Under the pieces are notes generated by a model. That model was not told the DNA's origin, made no database searches, and saw only the letters and a list, made by a program, of their open reading frames with translations. The position numbers and the translations under genes are program-made. From CAVXWV01 sp963695415 (GTDB taxonomy: Bacteria; Chloroflexota; Anaerolineae; Anaerolineales; UBA4823), in contig CAVOGL010000004.1 in NCBI GenBank assembly GCA_963695415.1, positions 186,001 through 250,000 on the forward strand: a stretch of 64,000 nt of DNA, written 5' to 3'. Shown one piece after another: positions 1 through 9,319 of this stretch (its first letter is position 1; the number at the start of each line of letters is the position of its first letter).

Positions 1-88
1 AAGGTAAGGTTATTTCAACCATATCTGCACGATTAAAGGTTGGGATAATGACGCTGATAGGAGGATTGTTTTTCGGACTTTTACTCAT
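1..88 (-). CDS. Family 2 glycosyltransferase, N-terminal part only
   Basis: Only the first 29 codons lie in the window; the gene runs off the left edge. The ATG at 88 is followed by a short polar stretch and then ISVIIPTFNRADMVEITL, the classical first beta strand and P-T-F-N-R motif of GT-A fold family 2 transferases, which bind the nucleotide sugar. The start overlaps the stop of the upstream glycosyltransferase by 8 bases (ATG AGT against GAG TAA), which supports the start and suggests translational coupling. Sugar donor and acceptor cannot be told from this fragment. Confidence 0.75.
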   Translation of the reverse strand, partial: MSKSPKNNPPISVIIPTFNRADMVEITLP

Positions 89-1026
89 TCATATGTTGGT
101 TTGATAAAGATAAGGCTGCAGATTGGGGAGGATGGTGGTCCTTGACCCCTTTCCAGAAATCATTTTCAATGATTGGGAACCTTAATGCGAATAACCATCT
201 GAAGGAGAACCAGCTGCGCGAGAATGCCTTAAGATAACGCTTGTTCTCTCAGGTTCCACCGAACAGATGCCAGGGATATGCGAAAAACCCGTCCCATCCA
301 GTACGGATCATTCTATTTCATTTCGCAGACGGGAAAAGCTTCGTTCTGGTTTAAGGTGCGATCTCGGAATTTTCCTCAGGTTATCGACAGCAAATCGAAT
401 AATCAATGCATGATTTCCAGCCTTTACCGCGCAATATTCCGACAACATTTTGTTCGATATTCACCAGATCATGCTGTAAACTGAGCCGGCAGTTTAAATC
501 ATCCTCCTCACCTACCCTGACAAAAGGATCAAATCCAGCAATTTCAAAGAAGATCCTGGTCTTAATGATTTCACTCTGGGCAGGTATCCAGGCACCTGTC
601 AGCAAATAAGGCAGGCAATTCCCACTTTTCCCCAGATTTAGCAATCCTAATAATTGCCCATCCTCATCACGGAATTCACATCCGCCGTAAATTACAGCAG
701 CGTCCGGGTGTTTTTCTGCTGCCTGGTAAAAGGCTTTGATGGCTCCTGGCAGCATCCAATCATCATCGTCCAGAAAATATAAGTATTCTCCTCGGGCTAA
801 CGCAGCGCCTGTGTTTCGGGCGATTGAGAGAGGTAGTTTCCGCGTGGGTACTATCTGGATATTGATCTCAGAGGTTGGTTCGGAACCAAGAACTTCTGGA
901 GAAGTTGCCTTGTTGAACAACGATCACTTCGAAATTGTCTGACTCAAAATCCTGATAGATTACACTCTCGACAGATCGTTTCAGACTTTCACGACCAATG
1001 CTTGGGATGATGACAGAGAGGAACAT
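81..1026 (-). CDS. Family 2 glycosyltransferase, broken by several frameshifts
   Basis: The ATG at 1026 directly abuts the stop of the upstream PP-loop gene. The first frame gives FLSVIIPSIGRESLKRSVES and then FEVIVV. It shifts near 918, after which the next frame carries YLYFLDDDDW (metal-binding DxD region) and VGEEDDLNCRL (acceptor/catalytic region). Further shifts near 460, 330 and 225 are needed to reach a stop at 81-83. The segments after each shift still look coding: one reads GRVFRISLASVRWNL and the last PIIENDFWKGVKD. The final stop overlaps the next start in the usual operon manner. A GT2 adding one sugar to the lipid-linked glycan is inferred. Four shifts in 950 bases with intact motifs suggest sequence error more than decay, but a real pseudogene is possible. 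Confidence 0.7.
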
Positions 1027-2249
1027 TTAACCGAGTTCTCTTTGAGGCAGAAATTTAAAATGGTTTTGAAGCCAGATTCTGATGGGCGAATAGATTTTCC
1101 TTAATGCAATCTCCTGGTGGTTAAAACGGACTTTTAGAGCCAGTACCCAGACCCAGGTTTCCCGGACATTATTATTTCGTGCGTCTTTTAAAATGCGCGA
1201 CCATATACTCGATGGAAGTGTTTTCATCCGCACCCGTATCAGTTGTTTTCCGCTGGGATCGAAGGGAACAGCGAATGCAGGAGGGACGGGCAGGTTGTTC
1301 GCCCTGAAATTGCACATTGTTGTGATGCATTTCGCGCATTTTCCACAATTCTGATCCCTCTTCTTCCCCTCGTAACACACACGCAGATTTTCGCAACCCA
1401 ACTTCCAGGATGAGATTGCTTTCGCTTTTTGGGTTCGTCCGTGAGTAGCGCCATCATGTATGATTCGTAATGTGTTGCTGGAAAGCAAGAGGATCTGTTA
1501 CCGGATTCGAACCGTAGGGCAAATGGAGAGCATAATAAGGTTTAGTACTCGCAACCAGTGCTGTGCTGGAGAGGCTTTTCAGGTGCTGAAGACAGGAAAC
1601 AACTGCAACCATATGTGCCTCTTCCCATTCTTGGATCGATCACCTTCTGGAAATTTGTTCGTACCGAAATCAGTGGGATTCCCAGTGAGGAACAGGTTAC
1701 TTCGACTTTCCGGTGAGGCGGAGCTCAAATCCCTTCATCATCATTTATAGGAACATCAAAACCATGGACAAAGACCCCATATTCTATTTTCTTGTTAGCA
1801 TATCCAGCTTTTTCGAAAGCGTGCTGCCAAAGGCTGAATGTTGAATCAAGCCCGCCAGAGAATGCGAGAATTGCCCGATCACCTGAAGGATCCAGAGTGT
1901 TTTCAAGGATGGTATCGCAGGTGAAGGTAATTTTTTTATACCGCCAGGGCATCCATGCATGCCAGGCTGAACAGAACTCCTCCAGGTTGGAAAGCAATTC
2001 TTGTGATATGGAACCATAAACATGGAGAGAACGCTCTTCCTGCATTGCCAGCATGATGCAAGCGATGAGGAAAGCTTCAGCATCCTCCACGGGTTTTGTT
2101 CCCTCTGGCAGTTGATATTCGTACCAGAGGACATCAGAGGATACGGTCTGGTCATCATCGCGTCTTTCAATTTCACACTGTGACCGTATCTTACCTTCAG
2201 TATCGTATTGTTTGCTGGGGATGATGTGGATAGTTTTTCCCGGCTTCAT
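1027..2249 (-). CDS. QueC-like PP-loop ATPase, second tandem copy (frameshifted)
   Basis: This is a paralogue of the gene immediately upstream. The N-terminal part (2249 to about 1725) has the PP-loop AFSGGLDSTFSLW that binds ATP and releases pyrophosphate, followed by VFVHGFDVP. The C-terminal part (about 1488 to 1027) has RIIHDGATHGRTQKAKAISS and a Cys cluster (C-x9-C-x2-C-x2-C) like the zinc site of QueC. The middle is spread over other frames (IPLISVRTNF, then VAVVSCLQHLKSLSSTALVA), so at least three shifts lie near 1700, 1640 and 1490. Total length (about 407 aa) matches the intact copy. PP-loop enzymes activate a carboxylate or similar group with ATP; in a glycan operon this could be amide or nitrile formation on a sugar, which is inference. 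The start at 2249 overlaps the previous stop (ATGA). Confidence 0.72.
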
Positions 2250-3514
2250 ATATTAACTAAAGGAGATTCTGGTAAGTTGTGCTGCCTTTTGAGTATTCTT
2301 TGGAACCAGATTCGCGCAGGTGTATAAATCTTGCGGAATCTGTATTCAAGGCGGTTAAATCGGATCTTCAAAGCCAGGATACTGACCCAGCGGTCTTGAA
2401 CATGATTCCGCCTGGCATCAGCCAGGATTTGTGGCCAGACACTCGAGGGTGTGATGCTCATATGGGCGCGGATTAGTTGAAGCCCTGATCGATCCATAGG
2501 CTTAGAAAACGATTCCGGGATTGGAATACCGTTAGCCAGGAAACTACACATCGATATCAGGCACTTGTCACAAACACAACAATTTCGATCCTTCTGTTGA
2601 CCTTCCCAACAAACCCGCAGGTTTCTCAAGCCCAGTTCCCAGGAAGAAATGGCAAGAGATTTTTGATCACGTGTATGCGAACAACCATCGTGAATTATTC
2701 TCATTGACTGGCTTGAAAGCAGTGGATCGGTGAGTGGATTTGTACCGTAAGGAAGTCTAAGCGCAACATAGGGTTTTGTACTGGCAACCAGCGCAGCGTG
2801 GCTGAGAGTTTTTAGATTTTGTAAACAGGCGACGACTGCTGTCATATGGAAATCGTCCCACTCCAGGTTGGATGCCTCTTTCAAGTTTGTTCGCACCGGG
2901 ATAAGGGGAATTCCAAGGGATGATACAGTCGATTGAGCTTTTTGAAAAGCAGAATCGTAAATAGTAGTATCACAAAGTGGAATATCAAATCCGTGTACGA
3001 ACATACAGGCAATGATCTTCCGGGTTGAATAACTGGCTGGCGCTAGTGTGTGTCGCCAAAGGCTGAATGTTGAGTCTAATCCTCCCGAAAAAGCCAGGAT
3101 GGCAGTGTCTTCTTTTGGAGGTGTGTGTGTTTTTTCCTCAAAGTCAAGGCTATTAATTATCCTGTCACACACGATTTGGATCGGGTGATAACGCCAGGGC
3201 ATCCAGGATATCCAGACTGAGCAGAACTGCTCGAGGTTTGATAACAATAACCACGAAACCGTACCATGAACAACCAGATCGCGTTTTTCAGCCATGGCAA
3301 TAAGGATACATGCGATCGTGAAGGCTTCGGCATCATCCTGCAGTTTTTCGATGTTTTCGATCACCGGGAATTCAAACCATAATATTTCCTGGTTCTCAAT
3401 GCGGTCACTGGTTTTGCGTTCCAGGATGCATTCTCTACGAACGAGGTTATTCTCTAAATAGTTTATGGATGGATAAATATGAAGTGATTGCGAATTGTTC
3501 ATCCTATTTTTCAT
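2246..3514 (-). CDS. QueC-like PP-loop ATP pyrophosphatase
   Basis: Intact 422-residue protein. An N-terminal domain of about 135 residues, which I do not recognise, precedes the PP-loop SGGLDS at residues 143-148, then VHGFDIP (173-179), RIIHDGCSHTRDQKSLAISS (272-291) and Cys302, 312, 315 and 318 spaced C-x9-C-x2-C-x2-C. The loop and the Cys spacing match QueC (7-cyano-7-deazaguanine synthase), but QueC is about 220-240 residues and lacks the N-terminal extension. No queD, queE or folE is near. It sits between a pyruvyltransferase and glycosyltransferases and shares 4-base overlaps with both neighbours, so a role in tailoring a surface glycan is likelier than tRNA modification. The actual reaction is unknown. 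It could also be an N-acetyl-sugar amidotransferase-like enzyme, but the motif order fits QueC better. Confidence 0.8.
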   Translation of the reverse strand: MKNRMNNSQSLHIYPSINYLENNLVRRECILERKTSDRIENQEILWFEFPVIENIEKLQDDAEAFTIACILIAMAEKRDLVVHGTVSWLLLSNLEQFCSVWISWMPWRYHPIQIVCDRIINSLDFEEKTHTPPKEDTAILAFSGGLDSTFSLWRHTLAPASYSTRKIIACMFVHGFDIPLCDTTIYDSAFQKAQSTVSSLGIPLIPVRTNLKEASNLEWDDFHMTAVVACLQNLKTLSHAALVASTKPYVALRLPYGTNPLTDPLLSSQSMRIIHDGCSHTRDQKSLAISSWELGLRNLRVCWEGQQKDRNCCVCDKCLISMCSFLANGIPIPESFSKPMDRSGLQLIRAHMSITPSSVWPQILADARRNHVQDRWVSILALKIRFNRLEYRFRKIYTPARIWFQRILKRQHNLPESPLVNI

Positions 3515-4752
3515 AGCACAGATGAAACGATCTGGTTATATTTCGTCTCCCAATTCGAAACGGCTCGTTTGCCATTTGCTTCTAGTTTCGATCTCAACTC
3601 ACGATCGTGAAATATATTCAATATCCGTGGAACATCTTCTTTCAGCTTCAAAAAGTCGAATGGCAATGATAATCTTTCGTCACCCCAAAAAGTGGTCAAA
3701 GCCTTTGCTTTCTGAGAGTAGTAACGCCCATCATAGAAGCATATCGATGGCACTCCACTTCGCAGGGAGAAGGTGTTGAAATGATATGATGTGCCGATGG
3801 ATGCAAAAGCTTTGCTGATCAAGCCAAAGATCAATTCCGGGGTCGCACCTTCTCCGTGGACGATACGGGTATTCTTGTAATTCATCTGATGTGAGATTAA
3901 TCGAGCCGATTGTTCATCGCCTTCTGGAGAACCAACTCGGATAGGTATAAAGAGAACAGGTAACCTCAGCTCCTCAGCAATGGCATCGATGAGAAGGGAG
4001 AATTTCTTCAGATACCTGTCTGCAGCTTGATCATTATTCAGCCTCTGTAATCTGACATTAGCAGCGATAAATTTCCCTGGATTCAGGTTAATCCGCTCTA
4101 GAAATTTCTCAACTACTTCATCCTCCGCAGGTTGTAACCCAAACGAATCACCCCCCATCACATCAAAGGTTGTGTATCCTGGAAGGTATTTATTACACAG
4201 GGTCAAAGAATCGCCAGGATCTCTGATCCCCAGAAAATTAGCTTCCTTCAATCCCTGGAATGCGATCGAACGATAGGAAGGATTGCGAAATGGACCAATC
4301 TGCTGTCCGGTTAAGATAACCGGTGTTCCTTTCCGGTGAAATGTCCGTATCAGTGTCATTTTTCGAATGATTTCATATGGAAAGACATCGGTAATGTATC
4401 CTCCACCAGAGATGAGCAGTAGATCAAATTGATCAAGCTCCGTTTCATTCGAAAGCAGCCTGAAACCAGCTTTTCCGGTGAGTTTGGTGATTCGCGAGCT
4501 GAACCGCTGGATCGCTGCGGGGGGACGGCGACCCAGGAATTTCCCCAGTTGGAACTCTAAATCCGATTGAACATCGTAATCATCGGCGAGTGTTACATGT
4601 AATCCGGCTGCCCAATCGCTAAGAAATGGTTTCTGGATGATGTGCGGGACCAGATGGGGGAATGAGTTTCTTAGGTGGTTTGTGACCCCCGCCAGCATGG
4701 CAAGATCGCCCAGGTTGTCGTAACAGCCATGATCGATGAGGATCGAAGTCAA
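3511..4752 (-). CDS. Polysaccharide pyruvyltransferase family protein
   Basis: 413 residues. The N-terminus has DHGCYDNLGDLAML (NxGD at 13-16), followed by SGGGYITDVFP (115-125) and GQQIGPFRNP (149-158). Near the C-terminus are GTSYHFNTFSLRSGVP and CFYDGRYYSQKA. These are hallmarks of the PS_pyruv_trans family (CsaB, WcaK, ExoV), which transfers pyruvate from phosphoenolpyruvate to a sugar as a cyclic ketal, or carries out related glycosyl transfer. It is cytoplasmic and acts on lipid-linked repeat units. It overlaps the PP-loop gene by 4 bases and follows the polymerase by 10 bases. In some organisms pyruvylation of the wall glycan is the docking point for SLH-domain S-layer proteins, but no SLH protein is in the window. 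Confidence 0.85.
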   Translation of the reverse strand: MTSILIDHGCYDNLGDLAMLAGVTNHLRNSFPHLVPHIIQKPFLSDWAAGLHVTLADDYDVQSDLEFQLGKFLGRRPPAAIQRFSSRITKLTGKAGFRLLSNETELDQFDLLLISGGGYITDVFPYEIIRKMTLIRTFHRKGTPVILTGQQIGPFRNPSYRSIAFQGLKEANFLGIRDPGDSLTLCNKYLPGYTTFDVMGGDSFGLQPAEDEVVEKFLERINLNPGKFIAANVRLQRLNNDQAADRYLKKFSLLIDAIAEELRLPVLFIPIRVGSPEGDEQSARLISHQMNYKNTRIVHGEGATPELIFGLISKAFASIGTSYHFNTFSLRSGVPSICFYDGRYYSQKAKALTTFWGDERLSLPFDFLKLKEDVPRILNIFHDRELRSKLEANGKRAVSNWETKYNQIVSSVL

Positions 4753-4761
4753 TTTGGTCTT

Positions 4762-6218
4762 CTATACCGATTGATTCTGTTTCTTTTGCTCATTCAGACC
4801 GTAATATATCCCCAGTACGCTGCCCAATAAGACCCACATATACAGGCTCTGGCGGAATCCGGTGATGGTGATGTTATAAACGAAGGGGATCAACCAGTCG
4901 GCGAACAAGAAGGAACTGATCAACATGGCGATAAAGGATGCAAAAATCCCGATAACATAGGCTTTCATGAAACCGGAATCCGTTATGAAACGCAGAACTC
5001 GATAAATCACCCAAATGGCAGCACCCATCGCCCACAAGAAAGAAACCTGTGCCGAGAATACCGGTTTGAGCGAAAACATCTACAAACATATTGTGTGAAG
5101 GGATGGCATAACCCCATGCATTCCAAATACTCCAACCAGACGCAATACGAGAAATTGGTACAAAAGTGGGATCGCTCCAATAATACATATAATTTGCCAA
5201 CCCTAAACCAAAGATAGGAGACCTTGGTAATGTCATTCTGATTACATCCCACCACACAAGTGGTCGGAGAGTTGATGTACTCTCAACTTCCGGTCGGTAA
5301 AAAATATCGATCAAGGTATTCCAATTGAAAAAAATGACCACACTGGCAATGATCATTCCTGCAATAAAAAGCTTCCACGACCTGAAAGGGGTTAAAATGA
5401 TCAGCCCGATCATTGCCGGCATCCATCCACCTTTAAAACTTCTTACCTGATATACCCAACCAAACCAGATCAAGAGTAAGCATATCAGCATGATCTTTTG
5501 CCATGTTCTCAAGTTTTGGTTGAAGAGCAGTTGAGCAGCAGCTAATACTACCGGTAACGAGAGAAGCACTCCTGTAATCCCCAGAGCGCTACCAATGCTG
5601 TTCTTCAAAAGAAATTCAACTAAGATATTTGCGAAACCAATAAATATTATTATCACAGTCCATAATTTTAAATCCCGTTCGCGAATTAGACTGGTGCGCC
5701 GTTAAAAACATGACCAGGAATGAGAAAAGGTAAATGGTGAATTGACCCAGTTGAACCAAGAGTTTATCACCTGGTTCCGGAACCCGCCAATCCCAGATAG
5801 CATAACCAACAACCCATGAAATAATAGCAACGATCAGGAAGCCGATGATAGGGATGTTCAAAGGTGATGGTTTAAGGTAAATCCGCCGATCAAGGATCAG
5901 CATCTTCAAAAACCAAATCACACATAGGAAAACAACGATAAGCAAACCTGCAGGAAGTGGTGTCGATCGACCAGTCCCTATGACGATACCGGTTGTGGCA
6001 GATGTCAATAGGACAATCGTCAGCGCGGTGGTCATATTTCGCAGTGCTATGACGCCCAAAAAAACAACACCTACCAGGAATATCCAGTATTTGATCGGAA
6101 TATACGCTTCGATGCGATAAACCTGGGTGCTGACCAGAAGAATGGAAATTATAATTCCTGCCCTCAACCACGGAAAATGGCGTAACTTACTCTCCTGAGA
6201 TAACCAAGGTATCTGCAT
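4762..6218 (-). CDS. O-antigen polymerase/ligase-like membrane protein (frameshifted)
   Basis: Three frames together give one multi-spanning protein of about 480 residues. The N-terminal piece (6218 to about 5690) has several hydrophobic helices such as GIIISILLVSTQVY and WIFLVGVVFLGVIALR. The middle piece (about 5690-5045) has the large periplasmic loop with FGLGLANYMYYWSD and PSHNMFVDVFAQTGILGTG. This is the Wzy_C signature in which H-N-x-F follows a G-x-G-x-x-x-Y region. The last piece (to 4762) holds closing helices (GAAIWVIYRVLRFI and following). Frameshifts lie near 5690 and 5045, and the protein reads smoothly across both when corrected. The family polymerises repeat units or ligates glycan to a carrier outside the membrane. 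A second, intact ligase-like gene lies at 23148-25160. Confidence 0.8.
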
Positions 6219-6272
6219 CAGGTGTTCCTGTTTCTAAATAATAACTTTGTGTTCATTTTTTGTTGTTTCGGG

Positions 6273-7169
6273 TTAGAAAGAAAAGGATTTCAAGAAAATT
6301 TTCCAATGGAGGTTGAATTCCTTTTTTGCGTGTGGGTGTCTGAACAACCAAAGAATTATCCAGGTCATTGATTTTACAAAGCTGTTGAGTGCAAAAGTGA
6401 TTTTGTATAGTGTGGCGGTACTCTCTCCAAAATGCTTCCTGAAGTATACAGCTTTTTTCGAATAAATCCTCGTATAGCGGTTGATATCAGAACTCCTGCG
6501 AGATACCTCCCCAAGATGGATCACTTTAGCTTCGGGTAAACTGAATACCTTCCAACCATGTTGATGGAAACGGTAACACCAGTCCACTTCTTCTGAGTAG
6601 AGTGGGTCGAATCTGGTATCAAGTAATCCAATTTCTCTGGCAGCTTCCGCTCGAACCATCAGGCAGGCACCGCATACATAACCAGTTTCAAATGGTCCAT
6701 CACTATTAGGATGAGGCAAAAGTAATTCGGACAGCGGTCGTAAACCTTCATAGAATGGATTTGGTAAAAAATCATAACAATATTGCAGTGTCTCATCCTG
6801 ATTGATCAATGAGGCACCAACAACGCCTGCAAAGGGATTCTTATCCATAAAATCAACCATAGCCTTTAAAGATCCTGGCAGCATGATGGTATCATCATTT
6901 AATAACATCCAATAACGACCCGTTGCCTTGGATAAAACTTTATTGTTGTTGGTGGAAAAACCGAGCATCTCAATTTGGTCGATTAATATCGTTTCAGGAA
7001 ATCGTCCAATTATGATTTCGTTCGAACCGTCGAGACAGGCGTTATTTACCACATAAATTTCGAGATTAAGATCCCCCGCTGTTGTATACACCGATTCAAG
7101 GCATTGCAAGGTGATCTCGAGATTGTTTGTGTTGATGATGGAAATAGTGATGTCAGGGATTGAAACCAT
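6273..7169 (-). CDS. Family 2 glycosyltransferase (rhamnosyltransferase-like)
   Basis: 298 residues starting at the ATG at 7169. An in-frame start upstream at 7295 is rejected because it would overlap the preceding gene by about 100 bases. ITISIINTNNLEITLQCLES starts the nucleotide-binding half; LLNDDT (89-94) is the DxD-type metal site, and YSEEVDWCYRFHQHGW (191-206) is the acceptor-side ED motif. This motif order is typical of WbbL-like rhamnosyltransferases, but the sugar cannot be read from sequence. A hydrophobic patch near the C-terminus (SMTWIILWLF) may touch the membrane. It is closely similar in layout to the gene at 8403-9317. Confidence 0.85.
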   Translation of the reverse strand: MVSIPDITISIINTNNLEITLQCLESVYTTAGDLNLEIYVVNNACLDGSNEIIIGRFPETILIDQIEMLGFSTNNNKVLSKATGRYWMLLNDDTIMLPGSLKAMVDFMDKNPFAGVVGASLINQDETLQYCYDFLPNPFYEGLRPLSELLLPHPNSDGPFETGYVCGACLMVRAEAAREIGLLDTRFDPLYSEEVDWCYRFHQHGWKVFSLPEAKVIHLGEVSRRSSDINRYTRIYSKKAVYFRKHFGESTATLYKITFALNSFVKSMTWIILWLFRHPHAKKEFNLHWKIFLKSFSF

Positions 7170-7191
7170 ACTTTTTTTCAGTGTTATATAG

Positions 7192-8385
7192 TTATTCTGT
7201 ACATGATTCCACAAGCTTGACGAAATTTCCAGCGATTTCTTCCCACCCATATTCATTTTCAACCAAATGACGTGCCTGGATGGCCAGTGATCCATGTAAT
7301 GAGGGATTTGTCAATAATTGGATGCATGCATCGGCGAACCTGGCAGGGTCATCGGCTACCAGGACGTGGATTCCATTTACAGCATTAATGCCTTCAACAC
7401 CTTTTGATGTTGTCACGACAGGAACTCCAAGTGCCATGGCTTCAAGGATCTTTAGCCTGGTTCCGCTACCATCTCTGATCGGTACTACACAGATCCAGTT
7501 TCTATTGATTACCTTCACTACGTCATCCAGATATCCAGTCAGGTGGATTTTTGAATCTCCATCAAGCCAGCTAAGATCCACCCCCTGGATGTTACCTGTG
7601 ATAGTCAATTTTGCTTCAGGAATCTTCAATTGAATCAAATGCCATATTTCCTTCTTGAAGAATTTCATCGCATCCAGATTTGCTGCATAAGTCAAAGAGC
7701 CATTGAAAATAAGTGTATTAATTTCGGGTGTTATTGATCGAAATTTCCGTGACCTAAGATCGACCCCATTAGGCACCACTTCCAGGCGACCTTTGTATCG
7801 AGGAAGTTCATCCCTGACAGCCTGTTTATCTGTTTCGGAAACCATGGTCACCAGTTTGAAATGCGGATACACTTTATTTTCATAATTCTTACACTTTTTC
7901 CAACTTATCCACTTCGTTAGCTTCCGGATGGTGGTTTCGGAATTCATGTATCGTTCTTTTAACCATTTAGTCGTAAAGTTGTGTTCCTCGAGCATCAAGG
8001 GTATATGTTTAATTTTTTGCACATAGGGGATTGAATTGAACGTTGAAGCGATGATTAAATTAAAATCATGTTGATCAAGCAGGTTTGTAAGCCGGTATTC
8101 CATTTCAGCGTTCCGTAACAAAATTACATCCCTGGGTAGCAGTGAAAAGTGCGCAATTAACTCCTTCTTCGGATCGCGTAAGAAAGGATCATCATGGATG
8201 AGCACAATTTTTTCTATTTCTAAATTATTTACCCCATCCGGTAGCAACTCAAAACCAGGTGTGTGAAAAGATAATAATGTAACCTTATGATTTTGGGATA
8301 TCCCCTTTAAAAGATGAAAAACCCGGATTCTAGAACCTGTATCGAGGGGAAATGGAAACCATGATGAGAGAAAAAGGATGTTCAA
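7192..8385 (-). CDS. Family 4 glycosyltransferase
   Basis: About 397 residues if the TTG at 8385 is the start, giving NILFLSSWFPFPLDTGSRIR directly at the usual GT-B N-terminus. The reading frame stays open to 8502, but that overlaps the upstream gene by 100 bases, so the TTG is preferred although its ribosome site is weak. The second Rossmann domain has NTLIFNGSLTYAANLDAMKF and then VPIRDGSGTRLKILEAMALG, the E-x7-E-type motif that retains the UDP- or GDP-sugar in GT4 enzymes. It acts in the cytoplasm on the growing lipid-linked glycan. Donor and linkage are not predictable. Confidence 0.85.
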   Translation of the reverse strand: MNILFLSSWFPFPLDTGSRIRVFHLLKGISQNHKVTLLSFHTPGFELLPDGVNNLEIEKIVLIHDDPFLRDPKKELIAHFSLLPRDVILLRNAEMEYRLTNLLDQHDFNLIIASTFNSIPYVQKIKHIPLMLEEHNFTTKWLKERYMNSETTIRKLTKWISWKKCKNYENKVYPHFKLVTMVSETDKQAVRDELPRYKGRLEVVPNGVDLRSRKFRSITPEINTLIFNGSLTYAANLDAMKFFKKEIWHLIQLKIPEAKLTITGNIQGVDLSWLDGDSKIHLTGYLDDVVKVINRNWICVVPIRDGSGTRLKILEAMALGVPVVTTSKGVEGINAVNGIHVLVADDPARFADACIQLLTNPSLHGSLAIQARHLVENEYGWEEIAGNFVKLVESCTE

Positions 8386-8402
8386 AATACAGCAGGAGGT
8401 TT

Positions 8403-9317
8403 CTAAATTATGTCCGGAGCTTTCATTTCCCCCCAATTTTTTAGCAAGTAATCTGTGAAACCATTGATCATTGCATTTCGGTGAGCACGACGGTTTTTCC
8501 ATTTCGGTTTTATCGACCAGCTAACAATCGTCCGGGCTAGATCGGCGAAGGCTAACAACCTCACACGGATAGGTGTGCTGTGCTTATTTAATAGAAGTAA
8601 TTTGTTTCTTGTTGAGTAATATGTAGTTATTGGTGATGGTGAATAATTTAATGAAACTCCTTTATGCCAAATCTTTGCATAGGGCACATGATGAATTGTC
8701 CACCCATGTTGTTTGGCTCGCAGGCATAAATCAACCTCTTCCCAATAATAGAAAAAACGCTCATCGAAAAGACCAATTTCCCTGAGGGTTTCACCCCGGA
8801 TCAACATAGCGCAACCGGAAATCCAGTCCACATCCTGTGTATCAATGAATTGAGCATGATCTTCCTGATTGCTTCCAATATGCTCAAACTTCCAATTTTG
8901 GTTGATTGAACCTCCGGCTGATTGAATGATCTTATTTTCATTGAAGTGAAAAACCATTGGACCGACGAGTCCTATTCTTTCATCGGATTCACCGGTAGTC
9001 ATCAGAAACTCTAAGCAATCAGGGGATACCACAGTATCTTCATTCAAGATGAAGACCCAATCTGCTCCATTTTTCAGCGCAAGTTTTATGCCGACATTAT
9101 TATTTCCTGCATATCCTTTATTTTCCAGTAATGACACGACTGTTACTTCCGGGAAATTATCTTGCACGGCTTCGACGGTTCCATCAATCGATGAGTTGTC
9201 CAGGATGATGATTTCACCTGGTTGGTAATCTGAGTTTCTTAATGATTCGAGGCATGCTAATGTATCATGCTTGCGGTTGGTATTCAGGATGATAATCGAT
9301 AACCTTAGATCTTTCAT
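8403..9317 (-). CDS. Family 2 glycosyltransferase (rhamnosyltransferase-like)
   Basis: 304 residues. LSIIILNTNRKHDTLACLES opens the fold; LNEDT (91-95) gives the metal-binding acidic pair, and YWEEVDLCLRAKQHGW (191-206) the acceptor motif. Spacing of these motifs is nearly identical to the gene at 6273-7169 (acidic pair at about 92, EEVD at 193), so the two are probably paralogues adding similar sugars. The start at 9317 lies 3 bases after the stop of the upstream GT4 gene. The C-terminus (DIARTIVSWSIKPKW region) has no clear membrane helix. Confidence 0.85.
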   Translation of the reverse strand: MKDLRLSIIILNTNRKHDTLACLESLRNSDYQPGEIIILDNSSIDGTVEAVQDNFPEVTVVSLLENKGYAGNNNVGIKLALKNGADWVFILNEDTVVSPDCLEFLMTTGESDERIGLVGPMVFHFNENKIIQSAGGSINQNWKFEHIGSNQEDHAQFIDTQDVDWISGCAMLIRGETLREIGLFDERFFYYWEEVDLCLRAKQHGWTIHHVPYAKIWHKGVSLNYSPSPITTYYSTRNKLLLLNKHSTPIRVRLLAFADLARTIVSWSIKPKWKNRRAHRNAMINGFTDYLLKNWGEMKAPDII

Positions 9318-9319
9318 AT

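Noticed and set aside
278..484. Plus-strand frame of 68 codons
   Set aside because: Antisense to the frameshifted GT2 gene; no ribosome site or recognisable features.
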